Program-made: the position numbers and the translations under genes | Part shown: one piece after another, positions 18,143 through 27,165 of the stretch | How the letters are laid out: each line of letters opens with the position of its first letter | Numbering within the stretch: position 1 is the first letter of the stretch | Notes under the pieces: model-generated | The model's input: only the letters and a program-made list of their open reading frames with translations | What the model was told of the DNA's origin: nothing | Database searches by the model: none | Source: Prevotella micans DSM 21469 = JCM 16134 | GTDB lineage: Bacteria; Bacteroidota; Bacteroidia; Bacteroidales; Bacteroidaceae | Direction: 5' to 3' | NCBI RefSeq assembly: GCF_000614105.1 | Contig: NZ_BAKH01000006.1 | Location: forward strand, 1 to 62,147 | Length of the DNA: 62,147 nt

Positions 18143-19048
18143 ATGCAACGCGAATGGCAAGGCTCAACCGACGGAAACAAGTGGATGCAACAGCAACTCA
18201 TCAACTGTTTCCGCTTTCTCAACCTCCGCATCTACTACGCAGGGGTGGCGGTAGTCGTGCCATTCTATATGCTTTTCGGTCGAGGATTCAAAACTTCCTA
18301 TTCATTCTTCCGTCGCCGGATAGGGCGCGGCAGGTTGCGTTCCGTCTTTCTGGCATATGCCAACTTCTTCCGGTTCGGTCAGGTCATCATCGACCGCTTT
18401 GCCGCTTATGCGGGAAAGAAGTTTAGCATCGCCATCGATAACTACGAAGCCTTCGCCGAGCTGGCCTCTGCACCAGGCTCGTTTATGATGCTCAGCGCGC
18501 ATGTTGGCAACTACGAGATGGGCGGTTACAACTTAGTTTCCGAGCAAAAAACCATCAACGCCATCATCTTTGCCGGCGAAACCGAAACGGTGATGGAGAA
18601 TCGAACGATTCAGTTCGGACGAACAAACATCCGCATGATTCCCATCCGCCCGGACATGAGCCACCTCTTCGCCATCAACCGAGCACTGCGCGACGGCGAG
18701 ATTGTAAGCCTGCCGGCCGACCGTTGCGATGGTTCGGAGCGTACCGTGGCGTGTACGTTCTTCGGACAGACGGCTCACTTTCCGATGGGACCTTTTGCAA
18801 CCATCCAGCAACGCCGAACGCCCGCACTGGCCATCTTCGTAATGAAAGAATCGGTGAAGGGTTATCGCATTTTCGTTCGTCGGTTGGCATTGCCCGATGA
18901 GTCGCTACCGAAGAAAGAGTTCATTCACCAGCTGTCCCAGCAATACGCCGCGCTGGTCGAGGAAACCGTCAGGAAATACCCCACGCAATGGTTCAACTTC
19001 TTCGACTTTTGGGCAGAAACAAACAACGAAACAGATGGAAAGAAATAG
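18143..19048 (+). CDS. LpxL/HtrB-type membrane acyltransferase
   Basis: This 301-residue protein has one N-terminal hydrophobic helix (YYAGVAVVVPFYMLFG, about 31-46) and the catalytic H-x4-E motif at His120-Glu125 (HVGNYE). This is the lipid A late acyltransferase fold. In polyene clusters such enzymes are thought to move the finished acyl chain from ACP to a membrane acceptor, at the inner membrane. It overlaps the start of the next gene by 14 bases. Confidence 0.85.
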   Translation: MQREWQGSTDGNKWMQQQLINCFRFLNLRIYYAGVAVVVPFYMLFGRGFKTSYSFFRRRIGRGRLRSVFLAYANFFRFGQVIIDRFAAYAGKKFSIAIDNYEAFAELASAPGSFMMLSAHVGNYEMGGYNLVSEQKTINAIIFAGETETVMENRTIQFGRTNIRMIPIRPDMSHLFAINRALRDGEIVSLPADRCDGSERTVACTFFGQTAHFPMGPFATIQQRRTPALAIFVMKESVKGYRIFVRRLALPDESLPKKEFIHQLSQQYAALVEETVRKYPTQWFNFFDFWAETNNETDGKK

Positions 19049-19508
19049 CATCCCGCCCTTCGAAAACATCGACGTACTCACGCTCTTGCCCCAGCAACCG
19101 CCATTCGTGATGGTCGACCGACTGCTTGCTTGCGACGACACCCGAACCGTGTGCAGCTTCACCCCGCAACGAGATAACCTCTTCTGCGAGCAAGGCGTAC
19201 TGAAAGCCGCCGGCGTGATTGAGAACATCGCCCAATCGTGCGCCGCCCGTTTAGGCTTTGTCAACAAGTACATTCTTCGTCAGGCCGTTCAGGTGGGCTA
19301 CATCGGAGCCGTGCGCAACCTCACGATATATCGCGAGCCACGAGTCGGCGAAACACTCCGAACCACCGTCGTCATCGAAGAAAGCGTGATGGGAATGACC
19401 CTCGCATCGGCCCGAGTTGAAGCGGCCGACGAACTGATAGCCGAGACGCAGATAAAAATTGCGCTGGCCGAACAAACCGTCCCAACCCCACAAACACCAA
19501 ACGAATGA
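19035..19508 (+). CDS. Hotdog-fold dehydratase-like protein (ApeP-like)
   Basis: The 157 residues follow the FabZ/ApeP hotdog outline. LLPQQPPFVMVDRLL near 20-34 aligns with the FabZ LLPHxYPFLLVDR segment, and AAGVIENIAQSCAARLGF matches the active-site helix with its glutamate. The G-H-F-P loop that gives FabZ its catalytic histidine is missing (LFCEQGVLKAAGV instead), and LLPH reads LLPQ. It may therefore work only together with the second hotdog protein at 25346. Such ApeI/ApeP pairs are known from aryl polyene synthesis. Start ATG 19035 overlaps the acyltransferase end. Confidence 0.75.
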   Translation: MERNSIPPFENIDVLTLLPQQPPFVMVDRLLACDDTRTVCSFTPQRDNLFCEQGVLKAAGVIENIAQSCAARLGFVNKYILRQAVQVGYIGAVRNLTIYREPRVGETLRTTVVIEESVMGMTLASARVEAADELIAETQIKIALAEQTVPTPQTPNE

Positions 19509-19945
19509 CAACCCTGCAAGCCTCGAAACAGATAGACGTACGATTCAGCGAAGTCGATTCGATGAACGTTGTGTGGCACGGCTCCTATGCCCTCTACTTC
19601 GAAGATGCCCGCGAGGCGTTCGGCGCCAAATACGGACTGGAATACATGACCATTGCCGCCGCCGGCTGCTTCGCCCCGCTCGTCGACCTCTCCTTCCGCT
19701 ATCTGCGCCCCATCGTATACGGCATGCCCTGCCGCGTCGACATCTTCTATCGCCCCACCGAAGCCGCCAAGATAGTGTTCGACTACGAGATTCGCGACAC
19801 CCAAACCAACGCACTCATCGCCACCGGCCACAGCGTGCAAGCCTTCATGGACAGAGAATACCGCCTCCTATGGTACCGTCCCGACTTCTACACCGCATGG
19901 CAAAAGCGATGGAAAGTATTTCAGTTGGAAGAAGCTAATGAGTAA
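19505..19945 (+). CDS. 4HBT-type acyl thioesterase
   Basis: This 146-residue single hotdog protein has VRFSEVDSMNVVWHGSYALYFEDARE near 12-37. This aligns with the catalytic D-x-x-G/N-x-V-x-H/Y-x-Y segment of YbgC/FadM thioesterases. It would hydrolyse an acyl-thioester, perhaps releasing the polyene or clearing misloaded ACP. It starts inside the stop of the dehydratase-like gene (ATGA). Its last codons (GAAGCTAATGAGTAA) already form the first unit of tandem array C. Confidence 0.83.
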   Translation: MTTLQASKQIDVRFSEVDSMNVVWHGSYALYFEDAREAFGAKYGLEYMTIAAAGCFAPLVDLSFRYLRPIVYGMPCRVDIFYRPTEAAKIVFDYEIRDTQTNALIATGHSVQAFMDREYRLLWYRPDFYTAWQKRWKVFQLEEANE

Positions 19946-20112
19946 TCTAAAAACACATAATGAGCTATCCGAAGAAAGCTAATGAGCAGTCTCGGGAAAG
20001 CTTAAGAGCTTTTCGGAAAAAGCTTAAGAGCTTTTCAGGGAAAGCTTAAGAGCTTTTTGAGAGAAGCTAATAAGCAATCCGAAAAAAGCTAATAAGCTTC
20101 CGGTAAAAACCG
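19930..20112. repeat. Tandem array C, period 22 bp, about eight units
   Basis: The units resemble GCTTAAGAGCTTTTCGGAAAAA or its variant with GCTAATGAGC. Step length is 22 over the clear part (about 19957-20100). The dyad AAGCT-TAAG-AGCTT is followed by an A or T tract. The first unit holds the thioesterase stop codon, and the array ends just before ATG 20119 of the next ketosynthase. Confidence 0.85.
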
Positions 20113-20118
20113 ATAACA

Positions 20119-21834
20119 ATGGAATGTATAGCCGATAACATTTGTTCGCCACTGGGCTGGACAACCAACGAAAACTTCGCCCGCGTGATGCACGGCGAAA
20201 GCAAGCTCACACGCCATGACGGCAAATGGAACCTCCCACGACCGTTCGTGGCCTCGCTCTTTCCCGACGGCGCCATCGCCGAACGCTTCTCCGCCATCAG
20301 CACCGACGCCGGAAGATACACTCGGTTCGAGCAGCTGGCCATCCTCTCCATCAGCTACGCACTCGCCCAAACACACATCGATGCAGCCGACAAACGAGTG
20401 CTCTTTGTACTCTCAACCACAAAAGGAAACGTGGAACTGCTCGACGACGAGAACCAACCCAACATACCGCGCGAGCGCATCCGGCTCGGTAAGTCGGCCG
20501 CCGTCATCGCCCGGTTCTTCGGCAATCCCAACCAGCCCGTCGTGGTGTCAAACGCCTGCATCTCCGGCGTATGCGCCCAAGCCACAGCCCATCGCCTGAT
20601 GCAATCAGGCCGCTACACCCACGCCGTAGTCTGCGGATGCGATGTCCAATCGAAGTTCATCGTATCAGGTTTCCAATCATTCAAAGCCCTCTCGAGCGAG
20701 CCATGCCGACCATTCGACGCCCACCGCACAGGCCTGAATCTGGGCGAGGCAGCCGCCACCATGATACTCCGTGCCGACGAATCGACCGCCGACGGATGGA
20801 CATCCGGCCACATCGCCATACGCAACGACGCAAACCACATCTCCGGTCCGTCGCGAACAGGCGAGGGCAGCTTCCGAGCCCTACGACGCGTGCTACCAGA
20901 CGACACAGCCCGTCTGGCCTTTGTGAATCTCCACGGCACCGCCACACCCTACAACGACGAAATGGAATCGTTTGCCATCGCCCGAGCCGGACTGCTCCAT
21001 ACACCCGTCAACGCACTCAAAGGCTACTACGGACATACGATGGGAGCGGCCGGTGTGCTCGAAACAATCCTCTCGATGCGAGCCGTCGAGGCCGGCACCA
21101 TCATTCCCACACGCGGATTCGGCACCCTCGGAGTGAGCAACAAGCTAAACATCATCAGCCGCCCCACGAGCACCCACGAACGCGAATTCATAAAACTCCT
21201 CTCGGGATTCGGAGGCTGCAATGCCGCCGTTCGCTGGGTAAAAGACTCCGACGAGGCATCATCCACCCCCATCATCCCAAAGGCCGACATCATCAGCCGA
21301 GTACACCTCTGCTCTGAAAGCGTAGAACTCAACGGCCGCCCCGTAATCACCTCCGCCAAAGGCAGCGCACTACTCGCAGAACTTTACAAACAGGTGGCTG
21401 TCAACTATCCCAAGTTTTACAAAATGGATGCTCTTAGCCGCCTCGGCTTCATCGCCTCCGAACTGCTCCTGTCAGATATCGACCGCGCGACGCTCGACGA
21501 TTGCGCCGTGATGCTCGTCGGACGCACCGGCTGCCTGCTAACCGACCAGAAATATCAAGCCACCATTCAGCACACGGAGCAATTCTATCCCAGTCCGGCC
21601 ACATTCGTCTACACTCTTTCAAACATCATCACTGGCGAAATAGCCATACGCAACAAGATGCACGGCGAAACCTCATTCTTCATCCTCGAAAACAAAGAAC
21701 CAGCGCTCGTGGATGAGCTCATCCGTTCGGCCTTCGCCGATAGCGAAACTCACATGGTGTTGGGCGGATGGATAGAATATGAATCGGCCGACCGCTTCGA
21801 GGCTACCCTCGGCCTGTACAAACGTCACATTTAA
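20119..21834 (+). CDS. Ketosynthase fused to a second, partial ketosynthase domain
   Basis: The 571 residues are long for a ketosynthase. Residues 1-375 form a complete enzyme with Cys147 (NACISG), His272 (NLHGTATP) and His306 (KGYYGHTMGAAG). Residues about 390-571 resemble the PF13723-type ketosynthase N-terminal region: FYKMDALSRLG, then YPSPATFVYTLSNIITGEIAIR. It has no active cysteine of its own. In proteobacterial aryl polyene clusters that fragment is usually a separate gene. The fusion may shape chain length or dimer pairing; this is inference. The second ACP follows after 14 bases. Confidence 0.82.
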   Translation: MECIADNICSPLGWTTNENFARVMHGESKLTRHDGKWNLPRPFVASLFPDGAIAERFSAISTDAGRYTRFEQLAILSISYALAQTHIDAADKRVLFVLSTTKGNVELLDDENQPNIPRERIRLGKSAAVIARFFGNPNQPVVVSNACISGVCAQATAHRLMQSGRYTHAVVCGCDVQSKFIVSGFQSFKALSSEPCRPFDAHRTGLNLGEAAATMILRADESTADGWTSGHIAIRNDANHISGPSRTGEGSFRALRRVLPDDTARLAFVNLHGTATPYNDEMESFAIARAGLLHTPVNALKGYYGHTMGAAGVLETILSMRAVEAGTIIPTRGFGTLGVSNKLNIISRPTSTHEREFIKLLSGFGGCNAAVRWVKDSDEASSTPIIPKADIISRVHLCSESVELNGRPVITSAKGSALLAELYKQVAVNYPKFYKMDALSRLGFIASELLLSDIDRATLDDCAVMLVGRTGCLLTDQKYQATIQHTEQFYPSPATFVYTLSNIITGEIAIRNKMHGETSFFILENKEPALVDELIRSAFADSETHMVLGGWIEYESADRFEATLGLYKRHI

Positions 21835-21848
21835 TCAAAACAAACAAT

Positions 21849-22106
21849 ATGAATACATTAAAAGAAACACTTAAGGCACAAATCATCGAAGCACTGTCGC
21901 TCGAAGAGATGGCGCCGGCCGACATCGACAACTCGGCTCCGCTTTTCGGCGAAGGACTTGGGCTCGACTCCATCGACGCACTCGAATTGATTGTGCTCAT
22001 GGAAAAGGAATACGGCATTCGTCTCAACAATCCCACCGAAGGCAAAGCCATCTTCGCCTCGATCGACTCCATGGCCGACTACATCGAAAAGAACCGAAAA
22101 AAATGA
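21849..22106 (+). CDS. Acyl carrier protein 2
   Basis: An 85-residue acidic ACP with the motif GLDSID and Ser41 as the expected phosphopantetheine site. It differs clearly from ACP 1, so the two may hold different intermediates, for example starter and extension chain. Its stop overlaps the ATG of the next ketosynthase (ATGA). Confidence 0.92.
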   Translation: MNTLKETLKAQIIEALSLEEMAPADIDNSAPLFGEGLGLDSIDALELIVLMEKEYGIRLNNPTEGKAIFASIDSMADYIEKNRKK

Positions 22107-23836
22107 TAGTCATCACCGGCATCGGCATCGTTTCCTCCATCGGCACCGGTTGTCATGAGGTTCGCCAAGCTCTGCTCGAAGAACGCGAGGGCATCGCCCC
22201 TGTGCGCCATCTCCGCACCATTCACAAAGACTATCCCGCAGGCGAAGTCGACATGAGCAACGAGCAGATGAAAGCCATGCTGGGAATCGAAAATAAAGAG
22301 ACATCACGCACCGTTCTGCTCGGTATACTCGCTCTCGGCGAGGCCATAAACCATGCCGGTCTCACCAAACACGACATCCAAACAGCCGCTTTGATTTCGG
22401 GTACGACGGTGGCCGACATGGACATCGTCGAACTGCAACACAAGGTGGGCGATACTGAGACGGGCGACTGCGGAGAAACCACCCAGCGTATGGCCGATTA
22501 TTTCGGTTCGTGGGGCGCTACCACCACATGCTCAACCGCCTGCTCGTCGGCCGCCAACAGTATTCTTGTAGGTGCGAACCTCATCAGCAGCGGCCGATTC
22601 GAGCGGGTGGTTGCGGGCGGAAGCGAATGCCTATCGCGATTCCATTTCAACGGATTCCGCACGCTCATGATTCTCGACAAAGAACCGTGCCGCCCGTTCG
22701 ATGCTTCGCGCGCCGGACTCAACTTAGGCGAAGGCGCCGCTTTCCTCGTGATGGAAACCCTGGAGAGCGCTCGCCAGCGCGGTGTAAAGCCCTTGGCAGT
22801 ACTCTCGGGCTGGGGCAATGCCTGCGACGCGTTCCATCAAACGGCCTCGTCGGCCAATGGTGATGGCGCCTGTTTGTCGATGACGAAAGCTCTGTCGGTA
22901 GCCGGATTGAAGCCCGATGCCATAGACTACGTGAACGCCCATGGCACCGGTACGCCCAATAACGATGCAAGTGAAAGTGAGGCACTACGTCGTGTATTCG
23001 GCAAGTGCATGCCACCTGTGTCGTCTACCAAGGCAATGACCGGTCACACTACGAGTGCATCGGGCAGTATCGAGGCCGTAATATGCCTGCTCGCAATTGA
23101 AGGACGGTTCATTCCGCCAACGCTGCATTGGTCGGTACCGATGGAAGATGGTTTGGAGCCGGTGAGCAAGCTTCAAACCAACCGCCGGCTCAAACACGTG
23201 CTATGTAATTCATTCGGTTTCGGAGGCAACGACACGTCGCTCGTTTTCTCCGAGTTCGACAATTCCGGTAGACAAGGCGAACCATCGGCTGCCAGACAGG
23301 TTTATCTCAAAACGGCAGTAAGATACGCCGACATACAGGCCGACGAAATGCCAAAGATTCCACCCATGATCGCCCGACGGCTCAGTGCGATTCTCAAGCG
23401 CGCCCTACTCACCTCGCTCGTTTTACTTCAGCGTACAGGGGTGAGCTCGCCCGACGCTATCATAACTGCCACAGCCAAGGGATGCGTGGCCGACACGCTC
23501 TCCTTCCTTGACGATATCTCGCTCAACGGCGAACAGCTGCTCAAACCCACCCACTTCATGCAATCTACACACAACACCATAGGCAGTTTGATAGCCATTC
23601 ATACACACTCGCACGGCTACAATAACACCTTTTCGCATGGTGCCGAGTCGCTTGCAAGCGCCCTCGTCGATGCCCGTATGCAAATCGAAATAGGGCATGC
23701 CAAGAACGCCCTAGTTGGCTTGCACGACGAACAAAACGAAATCTGCACGGTGATGTTTCTCAGCGACGAAGGCACGGTCAGCGAGTTGCTCAACGACAAG
23801 AAAATAAAAACATTATGTGGGGATTACTGCCATTAG
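22103..23836 (+). CDS. Second ketosynthase with a C-terminal ketosynthase-like extension
   Basis: 577 residues. The ketosynthase part (1-395) has Cys147 (STACSSAA), His280 (NAHGTGTP) and His315 (KAMTGHTTSASG), and ends in NSFGFGGNDTS. The extension (about 405-577) again looks like a partial N-terminal ketosynthase region: AIITATAKGCVADTLSF, then HFMQSTHNTIGSLIAI. It lacks a catalytic cysteine at the usual place. Together with the gene at 20119 this gives two fused, apparently active ketosynthases. No classic chain-length factor is seen. Confidence 0.82.
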   Translation: MIVITGIGIVSSIGTGCHEVRQALLEEREGIAPVRHLRTIHKDYPAGEVDMSNEQMKAMLGIENKETSRTVLLGILALGEAINHAGLTKHDIQTAALISGTTVADMDIVELQHKVGDTETGDCGETTQRMADYFGSWGATTTCSTACSSAANSILVGANLISSGRFERVVAGGSECLSRFHFNGFRTLMILDKEPCRPFDASRAGLNLGEGAAFLVMETLESARQRGVKPLAVLSGWGNACDAFHQTASSANGDGACLSMTKALSVAGLKPDAIDYVNAHGTGTPNNDASESEALRRVFGKCMPPVSSTKAMTGHTTSASGSIEAVICLLAIEGRFIPPTLHWSVPMEDGLEPVSKLQTNRRLKHVLCNSFGFGGNDTSLVFSEFDNSGRQGEPSAARQVYLKTAVRYADIQADEMPKIPPMIARRLSAILKRALLTSLVLLQRTGVSSPDAIITATAKGCVADTLSFLDDISLNGEQLLKPTHFMQSTHNTIGSLIAIHTHSHGYNNTFSHGAESLASALVDARMQIEIGHAKNALVGLHDEQNEICTVMFLSDEGTVSELLNDKKIKTLCGDYCH

Positions 23837-24174
23837 CCCTGTTGCAATCGGCCCTGCTCACCCTAGGGCAAGTAACACTGAAAATTTCCCTCCAACAGAT
23901 GGGCACATTCAGTTGGACGTGGCGTTTCTTTGCCGGTGCGTTCACCAATCTGTGGTTTGCCGTGTGCGGGATATGCTTCGGTGCTTCGTCGCTGTTGTGG
24001 ATGTACATCGTTCGCCACTATCCTCTGAATATGGCCTATCCGATGATAAGTTTGAGCTATGTCATGGGCATGTTAGCTGCCGTGCTCATCTTCCACGAAC
24101 ATGTTCCGATAGTTCGCTGGATAGGACTGGCGTTGATTATGACCGGAGTTGTGTTAATCGTTCAGAAGGGATAA
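23815..24174 (+). CDS. Small four-helix membrane protein of the EmrE / ArnE class
   Basis: The 119 residues hold four hydrophobic segments (about 3-25, 35-55, 60-85 and 95-117). MAYPMISLSYVMGMLAAVLIFHEHVP matches the third helix and loop of DMT/SMR-type transporters. ArnE-like members flip undecaprenyl-linked sugars; EmrE-like members export drugs. In this cluster it may move a lipid-linked intermediate across the inner membrane. It overlaps the previous gene by 22 bases. The 154 bases after it hold only AT-rich sequence and a short ORF I do not accept. Confidence 0.75.
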   Translation: MWGLLPLALLQSALLTLGQVTLKISLQQMGTFSWTWRFFAGAFTNLWFAVCGICFGASSLLWMYIVRHYPLNMAYPMISLSYVMGMLAAVLIFHEHVPIVRWIGLALIMTGVVLIVQKG

Positions 24175-24328
24175 AGGGATGATTATGATTGCATACTCGG
24201 TTAACAGGGCCATCAACTCTTCGGGACTCAACTGCACGAGACAATTGGATGCCCAACTTCCTTCGGCATTCTAAATACATTATATATTATATTCACACAC
24301 CTCACGAACACATAAAACATTTGGAAAT

Positions 24329-24960
24329 ATGAAAAAACTACTCTCCCTGCTCATCGTAATCCTCCTGACTGCGGAGGCAACGGCCCAAACATCCGTGAAA
24401 GAAGAGCAAGCACGACAAATGATGGAACAAATAGGCCATGCAGCACAGGCCATGAAACAATGCAATGCACGTTCAAGCAAACCAAAACACTACGAATGAT
24501 GAAAAGCAAAATGGTGTCAAAAGGGCGAATGTGCTACACGCAACCATCACAACTGAGGTGGGAATACACCAGTCCATACCAATATATATTTATCGTCAAC
24601 GGTAGCAAGGTCTACATGAAAAGCGGCAGACAAACCAACGTGGTAGACGCTAACAAAAACAAAGTTTTCAGGCAGATAACACAAATCATGATGAGCAGCG
24701 TAACCGGAAAGAGCCTAACCGACCGCCAGAACTTTAAAACCGAAATGCTCGTGAGCGGCACCAACTGGATTGCCAAACTCATTCCCCTGAAAAAAGAACT
24801 GAAACAAATCTTCACGCAGCTCGTCATAACCTTCGACACGAAACGAATGATAGCCACACGCGTGGAAATGTTCGAACGCGGAGGTGACACAACAACCATC
24901 GAACTGCTAAACCCGACAAAGAACGTCACAGTTAGCCAGAATGAATATAAGATTAATTAA
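24329..24960 (+). CDS. LolA-like outer-membrane lipoprotein carrier (one frameshift)
   Basis: Signal peptide MKKLLSLLIVILLTAEATAQ, then the LolA pattern MQCTFKQTKTLRMMKSKMVSKGRMCYTQPSQLRWEY. LolA carries lipid-anchored cargo across the periplasm. Copies inside aryl polyene clusters are thought to carry the lipidated pigment. The frame breaks at 24455-24457, where AAA must be AAAA to give AMKTMQCTF; the repaired protein has 210 residues. The end overlaps the next gene by 20 bases, which supports one operon. Confidence 0.82.
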
Positions 24961-25362
24961 GTCGAGCCTGTTCGCCGTATGTCTACTCGCCATTTCACTT
25001 GGTGCATCGGCACAATCGGACACGCTCCGACTGTCAGTGCAGCTCACGTTCAGAAAAGCCGTGGTCACCGGTCTGTGCCTCATGGTAACGAGCGACAAAC
25101 ATGAAACCGTTGGTTCGGTGATAAACGAGTTCGGATTGAAAGCATTCGACTTCGTCTACAACAAACAGCGAAACAAACTGAAGCTCGAGAACGTTACGCC
25201 CGCACTCGACAAATGGTACATCCGACGTGTACTTCGGCACGACATGCGTACATTGTACCCATCCTCATAGAAGCGGGCGAATGCGAATACAACAACACGA
25301 AACGTGGCATAGAATATGTGTTCAAACCCTTGAAACAATATGACAATGAAACTAGAGAGTAA
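24941..25362 (+). CDS. Exported protein of unknown function (one frameshift)
   Basis: Begins with a signal peptide (MNIRLIKSSLFAVCLLAISLGASAQ). The mature part is about 115 residues. The first frame ends at 25270, but the other frame continues as HAYIVPILIEAGECEYNNTKRGIEYVFKPLKQY to 25362. One missing base near 25225-25250 would join them into 140 residues. I do not recognise the family; in position it matches the small envelope proteins (such as DUF3261 members) of other polyene clusters. It overlaps LolA upstream and the hotdog gene downstream. Confidence 0.65.
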
Positions 25363-25716
25363 TTTCTACAGCATCCTGGCCTACGACGAACGCCTGAAGG
25401 AGCCGTTGTTCGACTAAAACTCAACGGCGAGCATGAAATCTATCGTGCCCACTTCCCCGGGCAACCCGTAACGCCGGGAGTATGCATGGTTCAGATGCTC
25501 ACCGAACTTGTGGAGAAACGACTCGAACGGAAGCTATTGCTGCGAGGAGCTAAGAACATTAAATTTCTATCGCTACTCACACCCGAAAACGAACCCATGT
25601 TCTCGTTCGGCTATAAAACCAATCTAGGCGAAAACGGAGTACGGCAATATACCGTCAAGGCCGACATATCGGACGAGAATCAAACCTATGCCAAACTCTC
25701 CCTGATATATGAATGA
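25346..25716 (+). CDS. Hotdog-fold dehydratase with intact catalytic loop (ApeI-like; one frameshift)
   Basis: 123 residues after repair. The loop AHFPGQPVTPGVCMVQMLTEL carries the histidine used by FabA/FabZ dehydratases, which the protein at 19035 lacks. The residue after the loop is Gln rather than the usual Glu/Asp. From ATG 25346 the frame stops early at PLFD. Adding one base near 25399-25402 gives DERLKxAVVRLKLNGEHEIYRAHF. It probably forms the 3-hydroxyacyl-ACP dehydratase of the pathway, alone or paired with the ApeP-like protein. It overlaps both neighbours. Confidence 0.75.
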
Positions 25717-27165
25717 AAAGGTGTGCGTTGTTATCCCCACCTACAACAACTCACGAACGTTGATGGAGGTGATTCGAGGCGTGAGCAAGTTCATACCCCA
25801 CATCATTGTGGTGGACGATGGCTCAACCGATTCAACGCCCCGTCTGTTAACTGAATGCGAACTACCAATCACTGTGCTCACCATGGAACGCAACCGCGGT
25901 AAGGGTCGCGCACTTTGCAGCGGATTCAGGGAAGCCAGGAAACAGGGATTCAGCTATGCCATCACCATCGACAGCGATGGACAACATCTTCCAACCGACC
26001 TACCGGCCTTCCTCGCAGCCATCAATCGTTACCCCGGCTACATCATTGTTGGCAACCGCTTCGACCCTTCGTTGTTCACCCAAGACGCAGAGTGCAACAT
26101 GGACTCCGAAAGTAGGTTTGCAAACAAATTCAGCAACTTCTGGTTCGCCATTCAAACCGGCAAACGCCTACCCGACACTCAAACCGGCTTCCGCGCCTAT
26201 CCACTGCACCACCTTCGCGGATTGCGATTCGTTACCTCGCGCTATGAAGCCGAACTCCAACTCATGGTCTATGCTGCATGGCACGGAGTAGGTCTGCATA
26301 GCATTCCCATCCATGTTTACTATCCGCCCCGAGACGAACGCGTGAGCCACTTCCGCCCTGGCCGCGACTTTGCTCGTATATCCGTACTCAACGCCGTGCT
26401 TTGCGTATTAGCCGCAGTGTATGCTTGGCCGAAACGTCTACTAAGTTTCACACTCATACTTAGCGTTTTGTTGCTGTTGTTTGTTGTGATGATGTTCGTG
26501 CAAGTAGGACTGTTCGTTTACTTCAGCTCACACAAGGTTTCCGAGGATGAGCGACTGACTTATCACGGTATAATCCAACGAATGTCGTACTGGCTCATGC
26601 AGCTCGTTCCCGGCGTTAATACCCGGATAGACAACCCCGACGGTGAAGACTTCATCCGCCCCGCGGTGGTCATCAGCAACCACCAGAGTCACCTCGACCT
26701 GCTGTGCATAATGATGCTCACACCGCGTCTGGTAATAGTAACTAAAAGGTGGGTGTGGATGAATCCACTCTACGCACTCGCCATCCGCTATGCCGAGTTC
26801 CTCACCATTACCAACGACATCACGAAGAACGAAGCCCAGATAGAATCGCTCATCGGCCGAGGCTATTCCATCATGATATTCCCCGAAGGCACCCGCTCGG
26901 CCAGTCTCGACGTGTTACGTTTCCACCAAGCGCGTTCAGTTTAGCACGGAAGTTCAAGCTCGACATCGTACCCGTAGTTCTGCATGGCACGGGAGTTGTG
27001 CTCAACAAGCGCGCCCGAACTGTGACACCGGGCAACATAACCATCGAAATAAAACCCCGCATCTCGGTTGATGACGGTCGATGTGGTAACACGCCCATGG
27101 AAATGGCTAAGTTCTTCCGTCGGAAATATCGGGAGTGGACTCAAACGAACCATGACTCTTTATGA
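25709..27165 (+). CDS. Glycosyltransferase 2 fused to PlsC-type acyltransferase (one frameshift)
   Basis: 485 residues after repair. Residues 1-240 form a GT-A glycosyltransferase with VVDDGSTD and the metal-binding DSD at 88-90. A membrane helix follows at about 246-272. Residues 300-480 form a PlsC-like acyltransferase with N-H-x4-D at 325-330 (NHQSHLD) and FPEGTRS near 391-397. The break is near 26930, where CAAGCGCG should read CAAGGCGCG. Such fusions occur in flexirubin and aryl polyene clusters. It may build the lipid or sugar anchor to which the polyene is esterified. Confidence 0.82.

Noticed and set aside
24179-24277. Short open frame of 32 codons between the EmrE-like gene and LolA
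   Set aside because: No ribosome-binding signal, no family resemblance and an unremarkable composition; chance is sufficient.
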